Positions 1 through 5,878 of a stretch of 6,206 nucleotides of DNA are shown here, piece after piece. The DNA is from Deltaproteobacteria bacterium. Its GTDB lineage: Bacteria > Desulfobacterota > Desulfobulbia > Desulfobulbales > VMSU01. The DNA lies in assembly GCA_021789795.1 (NCBI GenBank), contig JAJYJA010000144.1, positions 1 to 6,206 of the forward strand, given 5' to 3'. Within the stretch, counting starts at the first letter, position 1. Every line of letters starts with the position of its first letter. A program made the translations under genes and the position numbers. The notes beneath the pieces are model-generated. The model made no database searches. It had not been told where the DNA came from and saw only the letters and a list, made by a program, of their open reading frames with translations.

Positions 1-1
1 G

Positions 2-682
2 CGGCAGGCCCGGGGCGGCCACGAGCCCGACCCGGTGCTGGCGGCGGGGATCTGCGAGCTGGCGGGTGCCTGCGGCATCGTCGTCCACCTGCGGGAAGAC
101 CGGCGCCACATCCAGGACCGCGACCTGCGGCTGTTAAGGGAAACGGTGAAGACCAAGCTGAACCTAGAGATGGCCGCCACCCCGGAAATCGTGGCCATCG
201 CCCTGGGCATCAAGCCGGAAATGGCCACCTTGGTGCCGGAGAAACGCCAGGAGCTGACCACCGAGGGGGGATTGAACGTGAGCGGCCAGAAGAAGCGGCT
301 GGCCGAGGTGATCCGCCAACTGGGCGAGGCTGGGATCCCGGTCTCGCTGTTCGTCGATCCCGACCCCCGGCAGATCGCGGCGGCGGCGGCGGTGGGCGCC
401 ACCTTCGTCGAGCTGCACACCGGCCGCTACTGCGACGCGGCAAACGAGGCGGAACGGGAACGGGAGTTCGAGCTGTTGGCCAGCGGCGCGGCCCAGGCCT
501 ACGGGCTGGGGCTCAAGGTCAACGCCGGCCACGGGCTTAACTACCAAAACGTGCAGCCGGTGGCGGCCTTAGAGGAAATCGGGGAGTTGAGCATCGGCCA
601 CGCGGTCATGGCCCGGGCCATCCTGGTGGGCCTCGACCAGGCGGTGCGGGAGATGCTGACCCTGGTCAACGGCGCCCGTTAA
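2..682 (+). CDS. pdxJ: pyridoxine 5'-phosphate synthase, 5'-truncated by window edge
   Basis: PdxJ condenses 3-amino-1-hydroxyacetone 1-phosphate with 1-deoxy-D-xylulose 5-phosphate to give pyridoxine 5'-phosphate, the last ring-forming step of the DXP-dependent vitamin B6 pathway, in the cytoplasm. The open frame enters from the left edge, and its first readable residues (RQARGGHEPDP) correspond to about residue 17 of E. coli PdxJ, so only some 16 N-terminal codons are missing. Visible family motifs, numbered in the fragment, are HLREDRRHIQDRD from residue 29 (active-site His45 region), NLEM with Glu56 (equivalent to Glu72), the run LVPEKRQE followed by TTEGGL, HTGRY, NAGHGLNY with the late active-site histidine, and the C-terminal SIGHAVMARA. 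The 226 visible residues plus ~16 match the family length of about 240. No defect is seen. The stop lies 11 bp from the stop of the convergent gene. The inner GTG at 35 is a valine within the protein, not the start. Confidence 0.96.
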   Translation, partial: RQARGGHEPDPVLAAGICELAGACGIVVHLREDRRHIQDRDLRLLRETVKTKLNLEMAATPEIVAIALGIKPEMATLVPEKRQELTTEGGLNVSGQKKRLAEVIRQLGEAGIPVSLFVDPDPRQIAAAAAVGATFVELHTGRYCDAANEAEREREFELLASGAAQAYGLGLKVNAGHGLNYQNVQPVAALEEIGELSIGHAVMARAILVGLDQAVREMLTLVNGAR

Positions 683-689
683 CTGCCAA

Positions 690-715
690 GGCCTCAACCG
701 GAGGCCCCCTGTTTT
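690..715 (+). terminator. candidate intrinsic terminator of pdxJ
   Basis: GGCCTC at 690-695 pairs perfectly with GAGGCC at 701-706 around a five-base loop, and a T5 run follows at 711-715 after CCCTG. It starts eight bases past the pdxJ stop and overlaps the last codons of the convergent gene. The stem is short and the T-run is offset by several bases, so this is a modest candidate. Confidence 0.35.
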
Positions 716-2196
716 TCCTCCGGGGTCATGGTGCGGCAGTGAATCTGCCGGTTCTCCCGGTCGAAGTGGATGACCACCCCGTGCTCATGGCTGGTGAGCA
801 ACCTGGTCACCCCGCCGATGGTGATCTTGGCCCCCGGATAGAGGTCGCCGTAAACGTAGATCGCCTCGCTGGCGGCCTGCTCGATCTCGGCCTCCAGCTT
901 CTCCTCCGCCTCGGTCAGTTGATTGACCCGCTCCATGACCCCGGGCAGCATCTGGTTGTACTTCTTAAGCAGGGCCAGTTGCTCGGCGGGGAAGGCGGCG
1001 CCCTTCTCCTTCTGCTTGGCCTTGAGCCCGGTGGTGTTGCGGATCAGCTCGTTCATCCGCTCCGCCCACAGCTCCTTCTCTTGGGTTAAGGCCGCCTTCT
1101 TCTCCTCCAGGGCCGGATTAACCCCCACACTCAGCTCGGTCTGCACCTCGTCCTCGGAGCCCAGTTCCTTGACGAACACCGATCCCCCCACCACGAACTG
1201 GCCGCCCGCCAAGACCCCCTGGCCGCCCAGCACCCGGATGTTGCCGCCCACCATCCCCCGCACCCCGATCATCGACTCGGTGACCGTCAGCTCCCCCTTG
1301 ACCTCCAAGCGCCCGACGTTGTCGAGAAAGTTGGCCACCACGTTGCCCCAGCACTTGATGACGATCTCGTGGCCGATGGCCCCGCCCTTGATCTCCAGGT
1401 TGCCGCCGGCGGTGACCGCCGCCGAGTACTGCAAGCCCTGGCCGATGAAGACGTCGCCCTTACACTTCACCTTGAAGCCGGGCTGCACCGCGCCGTTTAC
1501 CAGCAACCGCTGGCCGACGAAGGAGATGTTGCCCACGTTGTAGTCCACGTCGCCGCTCACCGTGTGCTCCACCAGCACCGCCGCCTTGCCGTCCACCAGC
1601 ACGAACTCGCCCTCCACCGCCGCGAACCCCTGACTGCCGTCCGGGGAGACGGTAATGCCCGGCCCGGTCTTGATGGCCAGGTCCTTGCCCGGCTTGGGGC
1701 TGATGGTCTCGCCGGTGACCGTGGTGCCCGGCCGCCCTTCGGTTAAGGGGATCTTCTCCAAGAGCAGCTTGTCCTTGGGCACGTTGACGATGGTGTTCAA
1801 CTCGTGGAAATCCACCTTGTCCTGGTCCGAGCCCTGAGGCTTGGCAGGGTTGACCTGGGCGGCGCCGGCCGGCGGGCCGCCGGGCTTGCCGGCCGGCAGC
1901 CCGCCCGGCTTGACGTGGGACTTGATCCGGGCGTTTTCGCCGTTTACCGCCCCCACCCCCCGGGCCACGACGTAGGTGCCGTCGCTCTTGGCCTCCGGGG
2001 TGGCGAGCAGGCCGTAAACCACCCCCGCGGCCCGCATCTCCTCGTGCAGGGCCTCCAGGTCGAGCTCCCGGATGTTCACCGCCTTGCCGCCCTTGCCCGG
2101 CGCCAGCAACGCCTCCAGCCGATCCCGCGACACCTTGAGCAGGAACTGGCCCTCCAGCACCCCCACCCCCTCCTTGAACAGCGCCTCGTAAGTCAT
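694..2196 (-). CDS. FapA-like (DUF342) polymerising/binding protein with coiled coil
   Basis: A 500-aa member of the FapA family, formerly DUF342. Residues ~125-215 match the usual N-terminal FapA region (DFHELNTIVNVPKDKLLLEK, then LTEGRPGTTVTGE and an SPDGSQGFAAVEGEF-type stretch). Residues ~216-345 form the repetitive, glycine-rich right-handed beta-helix segment (DVDYNVGNISFVG, then GAVQPGFKVKCKGDV and AAVTAGGNLEIKGG). Residues ~362-445 are charged and heptad-like, a probable coiled coil, followed by a small C-terminal beta region. A Pro/Gly linker at ~97-121 separates an N-terminal segment. In Vibrio, FapA affects flagellar assembly; elsewhere the family is widespread with unclear function. 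No flagellar gene is visible here, so no flagellar role can be claimed. The ATG start is fixed by the Shine-Dalgarno GAGGAGGA at 2201-2208. It begins 27 bp after the upstream channel gene and is probably co-transcribed with it. Confidence 0.9.
   Translation of the reverse strand: MTYEALFKEGVGVLEGQFLLKVSRDRLEALLAPGKGGKAVNIRELDLEALHEEMRAAGVVYGLLATPEAKSDGTYVVARGVGAVNGENARIKSHVKPGGLPAGKPGGPPAGAAQVNPAKPQGSDQDKVDFHELNTIVNVPKDKLLLEKIPLTEGRPGTTVTGETISPKPGKDLAIKTGPGITVSPDGSQGFAAVEGEFVLVDGKAAVLVEHTVSGDVDYNVGNISFVGQRLLVNGAVQPGFKVKCKGDVFIGQGLQYSAAVTAGGNLEIKGGAIGHEIVIKCWGNVVANFLDNVGRLEVKGELTVTESMIGVRGMVGGNIRVLGGQGVLAGGQFVVGGSVFVKELGSEDEVQTELSVGVNPALEEKKAALTQEKELWAERMNELIRNTTGLKAKQKEKGAAFPAEQLALLKKYNQMLPGVMERVNQLTEAEEKLEAEIEQAASEAIYVYGDLYPGAKITIGGVTRLLTSHEHGVVIHFDRENRQIHCRTMTPEEKQGASG
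1864..1911 (-). repeat. two-copy 24-bp tandem repeat coding a Pro/Gly linker
   Basis: Two adjacent 24-bp units (1864-1887 and 1888-1911) differ at three positions and encode KPGGLPAG and KPGGPPAG in the DUF342 gene. Each unit is rich in GCCGGC palindromes. The repeat is in frame and lies in the flexible linker before the conserved FapA domain, so its length can vary without breaking a fold. Confidence 0.85.
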
Positions 2197-2223
2197 ACCG
2201 TCCTCCTCGCAGGCCGCCCGCGC

Positions 2224-3213
2224 TTACAACTCCGCCCGCAGGCGGTTGATGTCCTCGTTATCGCCGAGGACGATGATGGTGTCGCCGGGCTTGAGCACCG
2301 TCAGGTGGCTGGGATTAAACAGCATCTCCGTCTTGCCCTGCCGCTTGATGGCCACCACGATCAGCTCGTACTTTTTCCTGATTCCCGAGTCCATCAGGGT
2401 CTGATTGGCAAAGGCGGCGGACTCCGGGATCAGCAGCTCCTCCAGGCGCAGGCCCAGGGCCCCGGCGTGGACGGTCAGGTCGAGAAAGTCGGTGACCGTG
2501 GGCCTGAGCACCATGTTGGCCATCTGCCGGGCCCCGATGTAGTAGGGCGAGATCACCTTGTCGGCCCCGGCCCGCAAGAGCTTGGTGTCGGCGCCCTGCT
2601 TGCCGCTGGAACGGCCCATGACGAACAGCTCGCGGTTTAAGTCCTTGGCGGTCATGATGATGTAGACGTTTTCGGCGTCCGAGGAAACGGCGGCGATCAG
2701 GCCCTTGGCCCGCTGAATCCCCGCCTTGAGCAGGGTGTCGTCGTCCGCCGCCTCCCCCTCGACAAAGAGATAGCCCAGGGCGCCGATGGCCTTGATCTCC
2801 TCCGGACTGCTCTCCACCACCACGAATTCCCGGTGGTCGTCCTTCAGGCTCTGACAGATCACCTTGCCGATCCTGCCAAAGCCGCAGACGATGTAATGGC
2901 CGCCGATCTTGGCCAGCTTCTTGTCCATGTTGATCCTCCCGAATGCCTTGCGCAACCCGCCCTCTACCACCGTCTCGGTCACCTTGCCGAAGACGTAGAG
3001 CACGAAGGTGACCCCCACGAAGATCAGGCCGATGGTGAACACCTTGCCCGCCGGGCCCAAGGGGAACACCTCGCCGAAACCCACGGTGGTGATGGTGATG
3101 ACGGTCATGTACAGCCCGTCCAGGAACGAACAGCCCTCGATCCCCATGTAACCCAGGGTGCCGACCGCCAGGATCGAGACCAGGATGAGACAGGCCAGCT
3201 TGAGGTTTCTCAT
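2224..3213 (-). CDS. MthK-like 2TM potassium channel with RCK (TrkA-N/TrkA-C) gating domains
   Basis: A 329-aa inner-membrane potassium channel, close to the 336 aa of MthK. Order: M1 helix at ~5-24; pore helix and selectivity filter TVGFGE at 43-48; M2 at ~56-77 with glycines at 62 and 67 that could act as the gating hinge; RCK-N (Rossmann fold) from ~104 with GFGRIG at 111-116 and the acidic strand end VVVES (Glu134); RCK-C (TrkA-C) from ~242 to the end. The TVGFGE filter is the K+ signature. The frame stays open upstream to a TTG at 3276, but those 21 codons use TTA, CTA, TGT, AAT and TAT, unlike the rest, and would fill most of the gap to the divergent ORF. I therefore place the start at the ATG at 3213, although its own Shine-Dalgarno is weak. 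The ligand of the RCK domains cannot be told from sequence. The DUF342 gene follows after 27 bp. Confidence 0.93.
   Translation of the reverse strand: MRNLKLACLILVSILAVGTLGYMGIEGCSFLDGLYMTVITITTVGFGEVFPLGPAGKVFTIGLIFVGVTFVLYVFGKVTETVVEGGLRKAFGRINMDKKLAKIGGHYIVCGFGRIGKVICQSLKDDHREFVVVESSPEEIKAIGALGYLFVEGEAADDDTLLKAGIQRAKGLIAAVSSDAENVYIIMTAKDLNRELFVMGRSSGKQGADTKLLRAGADKVISPYYIGARQMANMVLRPTVTDFLDLTVHAGALGLRLEELLIPESAAFANQTLMDSGIRKKYELIVVAIKRQGKTEMLFNPSHLTVLKPGDTIIVLGDNEDINRLRAEL
2929..2940 (-). promoter_or_regulatory. internal ribosome binding site for an RCK-only subunit
   Basis: Inside the channel gene, GGGAGGA (2934-2940 on the minus strand) lies six bases (counting from GGGAGG) before an in-frame ATG (2926-2928; codon 96, NMDKKLAKIGG). 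That ATG sits between M2 and the RCK-N fold. In archaeal MthK an internal Met (Met107) at the equivalent place gives a soluble RCK protein that joins the octameric gating ring. Translation from here would give a 234-aa cytoplasmic protein (2224-2928). The arginine codon used within this site is AGG, which builds the Shine-Dalgarno. The match to the MthK arrangement is established knowledge; use in this organism is inferred. Confidence 0.5.
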
Positions 3214-3302
3214 GCGATAATTACAGGTTTCCGCCCGCCATCCCGATAAGAGGGACAGAGGGCAAGCGATTAGCAATCAACCCACCACGGAAGGTGACCG
3301 CC

Positions 3303-3425
3303 ATGACTATCCGCCAAGCAATCCGCATCCTGATGATGAGCCCGTTCTACTTCAAGCTTACGCTCCCGGCCCGCAGGTCGTTGTTGAAGGAGTTCTGCGC
3401 CATCAGCCAGAAACTCACCCCCTAA
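3303..3425 (+). CDS. small protein of 40 aa, unrecognised
   Basis: An ORF of 40 codons running from MTIRQAIRILMMSPFYF to a C-terminal end AISQKLTP. GGAAGGTG at 3289-3296 is a good Shine-Dalgarno six bases before the ATG. About 35 of 40 codons end in G or C, the same bias as the neighbouring genes, which favours real coding. The peptide is basic (one Glu against about seven Lys/Arg), with an amphipathic start and a hydrophobic MMSPFYFKLTL centre. It has no signal peptide, cysteine pair or DNA-binding motif that I can identify. It is divergent from the potassium channel gene (89 bp between starts) and precedes the adk promoter on the same strand. I do not recognise a family and propose no function. 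It could still be a chance ORF, but the ribosome binding site and codon bias argue against that. Confidence 0.6.
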   Translation: MTIRQAIRILMMSPFYFKLTLPARRSLLKEFCAISQKLTP

Positions 3426-3478
3426 ATCCCCGCCGACAGCCCCACCCTCCCCGCCGCCCCCGGCCCGCCGATATTCTA
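3426..3478 (+). other. C-rich, G-poor tract after the small ORF
   Basis: Of the 40 bases at 3421-3460, 26 are C and 5 are G, with no stable hairpin or T-run. RNA of this composition is typical of Rho-utilisation (rut) regions, so it may end transcripts coming from the 40-codon ORF before the promoter at 3479 begins a new unit. This is a composition argument only. Confidence 0.25.
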
Positions 3479-3507
3479 TTGGCAAGGGGGTGAGATTGGT
3501 TTATAGT
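3479..3507 (+). promoter_or_regulatory. sigma-70 type promoter for adk
   Basis: TTGGCA at 3479-3484 (5 of 6 to the -35 consensus) and TATAGT at 3502-3507 (5 of 6 to the -10 consensus) are separated by exactly 17 bases, with a locally AT-rich stretch just upstream (GATATTCTAT). Transcription would start near A3513-A3514 and give a leader of about 240 nt before adk. This is the best promoter match in the window. Confidence 0.65.
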
Positions 3508-3570
3508 CCCGCAAGCTTTGGCCTTCCGTGCTCTCGGCCACGGATCGCGGGCCGAAAAACCGTCCCTTTT

Positions 3571-3701
3571 GAGCCTCTTGCCAAATGAACAATTAAACCC
3601 CAGGTCGTCTGCCGGCGCCAGCCGGAATCCAGCCTGTGGGGCGCAGTTGGTCTGTTCTGGCCCCCGGCCTTCGCCGGGGTGACGGCATTTGCAAGAGCCT
3701 C
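3571..3701. repeat. REP-like / MITE-like imperfect inverted repeat
   Basis: Outer arms at 3571-3587 and 3686-3701 are inverted copies with one substitution and one extra base (GAGCCTCTTGCCAAATG against the complement of CATTTGCAAGAGCCTC). Inside, a second imperfect pair spans 3607-3632 and 3657-3686: GTC, then CCGGCG, then GCCGG and CCAG, mirrored by CTGG, CCCCGGC/GCCGGGG and GTGACGGC. Each inner arm folds by itself: CCGGC 3612-3616 with GCCGG 3621-3625, and CCCCGGC 3662-3668 with GCCGGGG 3673-3679. This resembles widespread dispersed palindromic repeats of the CCGGAATCCAG/CCGGGGTGACGG type. No transposase or clear target duplication is seen. Confidence 0.55.
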
Positions 3702-3704
3702 TTT

Positions 3705-3723
3705 TGTCCCGAAAAACGGGACA
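3705..3723 (+). other. 7-bp hairpin just upstream of the adk ribosome binding site
   Basis: TGTCCCG (3705-3711) and CGGGACA (3717-3723) pair perfectly around a loop of five A residues. It ends 15 bases before the AGGAGG of adk. There is no following T-run, so it is unlikely to be a terminator. It may stabilise the leader or affect initiation. Confidence 0.4.
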
Positions 3724-3753
3724 TCTCATTCAACCACCAGGAGGAAAAAAGGC

Positions 3754-4431
3754 ATGAACATTCTGATTTTCGGACCAAACGGCAGCGGCAAGGGCACCCA
3801 GGGGGCGATCGTCCAGAAGAAGTACAGCATCGCCCACATCGAGTCGGGCGCCATCTTCAGGAAGAACATCGGCGAGGGCACCGAGCTGGGCAAGAAGGCC
3901 AAGGCCTACATCGACCGCGGCGACCTGGTGCCGGACGACATCACCATCCCCATGATCATCAACCGGCTCAAAGAGCCCGACTGCAAGTCCGGCTGGCTCC
4001 TGGACGGCTTCCCCCGCAACAAGGTGCAGGCCGAGACCCTGGCCAAGGCCTTGAAAGACGGCGGCATCAAGCTCGACTACGTGATCGAGATCGTCCTGGC
4101 CCGCGAGGTGGCCAAACTCCGCATCACCGGCCGCCGGCTGTGCGTCAACGACAACAACCACCCCAACCACATCGCCTTCGAGGCCATCAAGCCGGTGGAG
4201 AAGAACGGCAAGCTGTCCTGCCGGGTGTGCGGCGGCGACTTAAAGACCCGGCCCGACGATCAGGACGACGCGGCGATCGGCAAGCGGCACGACATCTACT
4301 ACGACGACAAGACCGGCACCATGGCGGCGGTCAACTTCTTCAAGAACCTCTCCGGCCCCAAGACCATCTCGGTGGACGGCACCGCCTCCATCCCCGAGGT
4401 CAGCGAGGCCATCATGCGGCAACTGGCTTAA
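3754..4431 (+). CDS. adk: adenylate kinase with Cys-His-Cys-Cys metal-binding LID
   Basis: Adk catalyses ATP + AMP = 2 ADP in the cytoplasm. The 225-aa product is of the long (LID-containing) type. Visible parts: P-loop GPNGSGKGT at 7-15; AMP-binding ESGAIFR at 30-36 (in place of the more usual STGDMLR); LLDGFPR at 82-88; GRR at 126-128 opening the LID; TRPDD at 165-169 with the arginine that contacts phosphates. The LID (about 126-196) contains Cys130-X5-His136-X19-Cys156-X2-Cys159. Adk of Desulfovibrio gigas binds zinc, cobalt or iron through a Cys-X5-His-X15-Cys-X2-Cys set, so metal binding here is well supported. AGGAGG at 3739-3744 fixes the ATG at 3754; the frame is open back to a start at 3679, but that falls inside the repeat. 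It probably uses the promoter at 3479. The end faces the dynamin-like gene, 50 bp away. Confidence 0.96.
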   Translation: MNILIFGPNGSGKGTQGAIVQKKYSIAHIESGAIFRKNIGEGTELGKKAKAYIDRGDLVPDDITIPMIINRLKEPDCKSGWLLDGFPRNKVQAETLAKALKDGGIKLDYVIEIVLAREVAKLRITGRRLCVNDNNHPNHIAFEAIKPVEKNGKLSCRVCGGDLKTRPDDQDDAAIGKRHDIYYDDKTGTMAAVNFFKNLSGPKTISVDGTASIPEVSEAIMRQLA

Positions 4432-4452
4432 AACGCCCGCCCCTGTGGTGGT

Positions 4453-4481
4453 GGGGAGGCGGGGCCAGGCTCCGCCTCCCC
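4453..4481. terminator. strong hairpin between convergent adk and dynamin-like genes
   Basis: GGGGAGGCGG (4453-4462) pairs perfectly with CCGCCTCCCC (4472-4481) across a nine-base loop. It begins 21 bases after the adk stop and abuts the stop codon of the opposing gene, so it could end transcription from both sides. Neither side has an immediate T-run (the minus side has TTTT only about 20 bases further), so it may act as a 3'-end stabiliser or Rho-assisted stop. Confidence 0.5.
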
Positions 4482-5834
4482 TCACTTGCCGATCTGCCGG
4501 TAGTATTCCTGCATCACCCCGCCCAGAAAGCGGTCGATCTTCCTGACGTTGGCCTGGTGCCCCACGAACAGCCCCCCCAGCGACGGCGCAGCCAACAACT
4601 CGCCCACCCGCCCCCTGACCCGCTCCCAGACGTGCCGGCGATAGTCGGTATCCAGAACCACCAGCCCGTCGATACCCTCCCGGCAGCGCCGAAGATGGCG
4701 CGGCAGGCTGACCCGCGACAGCCACACTGCCACTAACCCCGCCAGGGCCACGAAGGCCGAGACCGGAATCAGCAACTGCATGGGCCCCACCCCCAGGCCC
4801 TCGATTAAGCTCGGCAGCAGGGGCCGGTCCGGGACCCCCCAGCGCGCCTTGATCCCCATATCGACAAACAGAAAACCCAAGAGCCCCAGCACCAAGGCCC
4901 ATTTAACGGCATCCGCCACCAGGCGCCGGCCACCGACGGCGTAGGACGCCATGGCCTCGGCCACCAGGCGCAGCTCCTGAAGCTGCTTGTCCACGTTCTG
5001 CAGGATGTGGTTGATCCGCAGCCCGGCGGCGGCCAGGATCTCCTGCTTGAGCAGCTCCCGCTCCCCCCCCCAGACCGCCAGCTCGGGCGGCACCTCCCCC
5101 ACCTGAGGAGAAAAGGTGAGAAAAATACGGGGAATATCCTTGCGCCCGGTCATCTGCGAGAGATTCCAGCACAGGGTGCCGTAGGAGCGCAGCAGGTCGG
5201 CCAGGTTGTCGCACTCATCGACCCGGCTCAGCACGAACAGGAGCCGATCCTCGCCCACCGCCTCGGGCAGGATATTGCGGATAGTGGTGTAGGTCTCCTG
5301 GATGGTGCCCGCCTTGTGGGGGTCGAACATCAAGACCACCAGGTCGGCCAGCCGGGCGAACTCGCGGATCACGGCGGCATAATCGTAGCCCCGGTCCCGT
5401 TCCGACACCGAATCCAGCATCCCGGGGCTGTCGATGACCGCCAGGTTCTCGAACAGGGGCACCGCCACCTTCTTCATCCGGAAGTGGGCGATGAACTGCT
5501 CCCCGAAGTCCTTGAAGACCCCGAAGGGCAGCCGGCTGTCGTTGACCAGATCGGCGCCCGGCAGCTCGGCCTCGCCCGCCCCCGGCTCCGGGGCGGTGAT
5601 GACGGTAAAGGAGTCGTCGGTGGGCGCCTGGCCGGTGCGCTGCACCTCGCGGCCCAAGAGCTCGTTGATGAAGGTGGACTTGCCGGACGAATAGTTGCCC
5701 AGCACCAGGACGACGGGCCGCCACTTGAGCAGGGCCTCCAGATCGTCGAAATCCATCCGGTAGCGGGCAAACAGGGGAGAGAGCCTGGCCCGCACCTTGG
5801 CCTGAATCTTGTTTTGCAACGCCTTCTCATCCAT
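4482..5834 (-). CDS. EHD/dynamin-like GTPase with two C-terminal membrane segments
   Basis: A 450-aa large-GTPase family protein. After a ~40-residue helical lead, residues 41-60 read VVLVLGNYSSGKSTFINELL with the G1 P-loop GNYSSGKS at 46-53; a G2 threonine is likely at 72 (APTDDSF); G3 is DSPG at 135-138; G4 is SRVD at 203-206, a variant of T/NKxD. The lead DFDDLEALLKWRP and the P-loop context resemble eukaryotic EHD and bacterial EHD-like dynamins. Two hydrophobic stretches at ~310-326 and ~350-373 predict a membrane hairpin, and the ends are charged and helical. Such proteins bind and remodel membranes upon GTP binding; the exact role here is unknown. The start is the ATG at 5834, after GGGGGTGA three bases upstream. 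Downstream it meets adk tail to tail; upstream lie a MITE-like element and an HD-GYP gene on the same strand. Confidence 0.87.
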   Translation of the reverse strand: MDEKALQNKIQAKVRARLSPLFARYRMDFDDLEALLKWRPVVLVLGNYSSGKSTFINELLGREVQRTGQAPTDDSFTVITAPEPGAGEAELPGADLVNDSRLPFGVFKDFGEQFIAHFRMKKVAVPLFENLAVIDSPGMLDSVSERDRGYDYAAVIREFARLADLVVLMFDPHKAGTIQETYTTIRNILPEAVGEDRLLFVLSRVDECDNLADLLRSYGTLCWNLSQMTGRKDIPRIFLTFSPQVGEVPPELAVWGGERELLKQEILAAAGLRINHILQNVDKQLQELRLVAEAMASYAVGGRRLVADAVKWALVLGLLGFLFVDMGIKARWGVPDRPLLPSLIEGLGVGPMQLLIPVSAFVALAGLVAVWLSRVSLPRHLRRCREGIDGLVVLDTDYRRHVWERVRGRVGELLAAPSLGGLFVGHQANVRKIDRFLGGVMQEYYRQIGK

Positions 5835-5878
5835 GTGTCACCCCCACCCCTTGCCCCTTGTTAACCTCGCCCCTGTCA

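Larger units (their letters stand above)
3508..3753 (+). other. long structured 5' leader of adk
   Basis: No ORF is supported here. From the predicted start site the region contains a nested stem (CCCGC 3508-3512 with GCGGG 3547-3551, enclosing TCCGTG 3525-3530 with CACGGA 3539-3544), a REP-like inverted repeat, a 7-bp hairpin and finally the adk Shine-Dalgarno AGGAGG at 3739-3744. I recognise no known riboswitch or leader-peptide pattern. It could be an ordinary leader that acquired a repeat, or the promoter could also serve a short RNA. Confidence 0.4.

Noticed and set aside
739..2640. Long plus-strand open frames opposite the DUF342 and channel genes
   Set aside because: They are antisense shadows created by high GC at codon positions, with low-complexity His/Leu/Arg-rich translations, and the opposite strand has clear protein families.
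3214..3276. N-terminal extension of the channel to a TTG start at 3276
   Set aside because: The extra 21 codons use TTA, CTA, TGT, AAT and TAT, unlike the GC-rich remainder, have no family counterpart and would leave almost no room for the divergent ORF's upstream region. The ATG at 3213 puts M1 near the N terminus as expected.
3508..3570. A separate small RNA ending at CCCTTTT near 3570
   Set aside because: The stem before the T4 run is weak and interrupted, so a terminator cannot be supported; kept as part of the adk leader.
3679..3753. Longer adk frame with 25 extra N-terminal residues
   Set aside because: It begins inside the REP-like repeat and lacks a ribosome binding site, while the AGGAGG at 3739-3744 and the MNILIFGPNG start fit the family exactly.
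3636..4736. 366-codon plus-strand frame overlapping adk
   Set aside because: Its translation is His/Arg/Gln-rich low complexity in a frame shifted from adk; adk itself is unmistakable.
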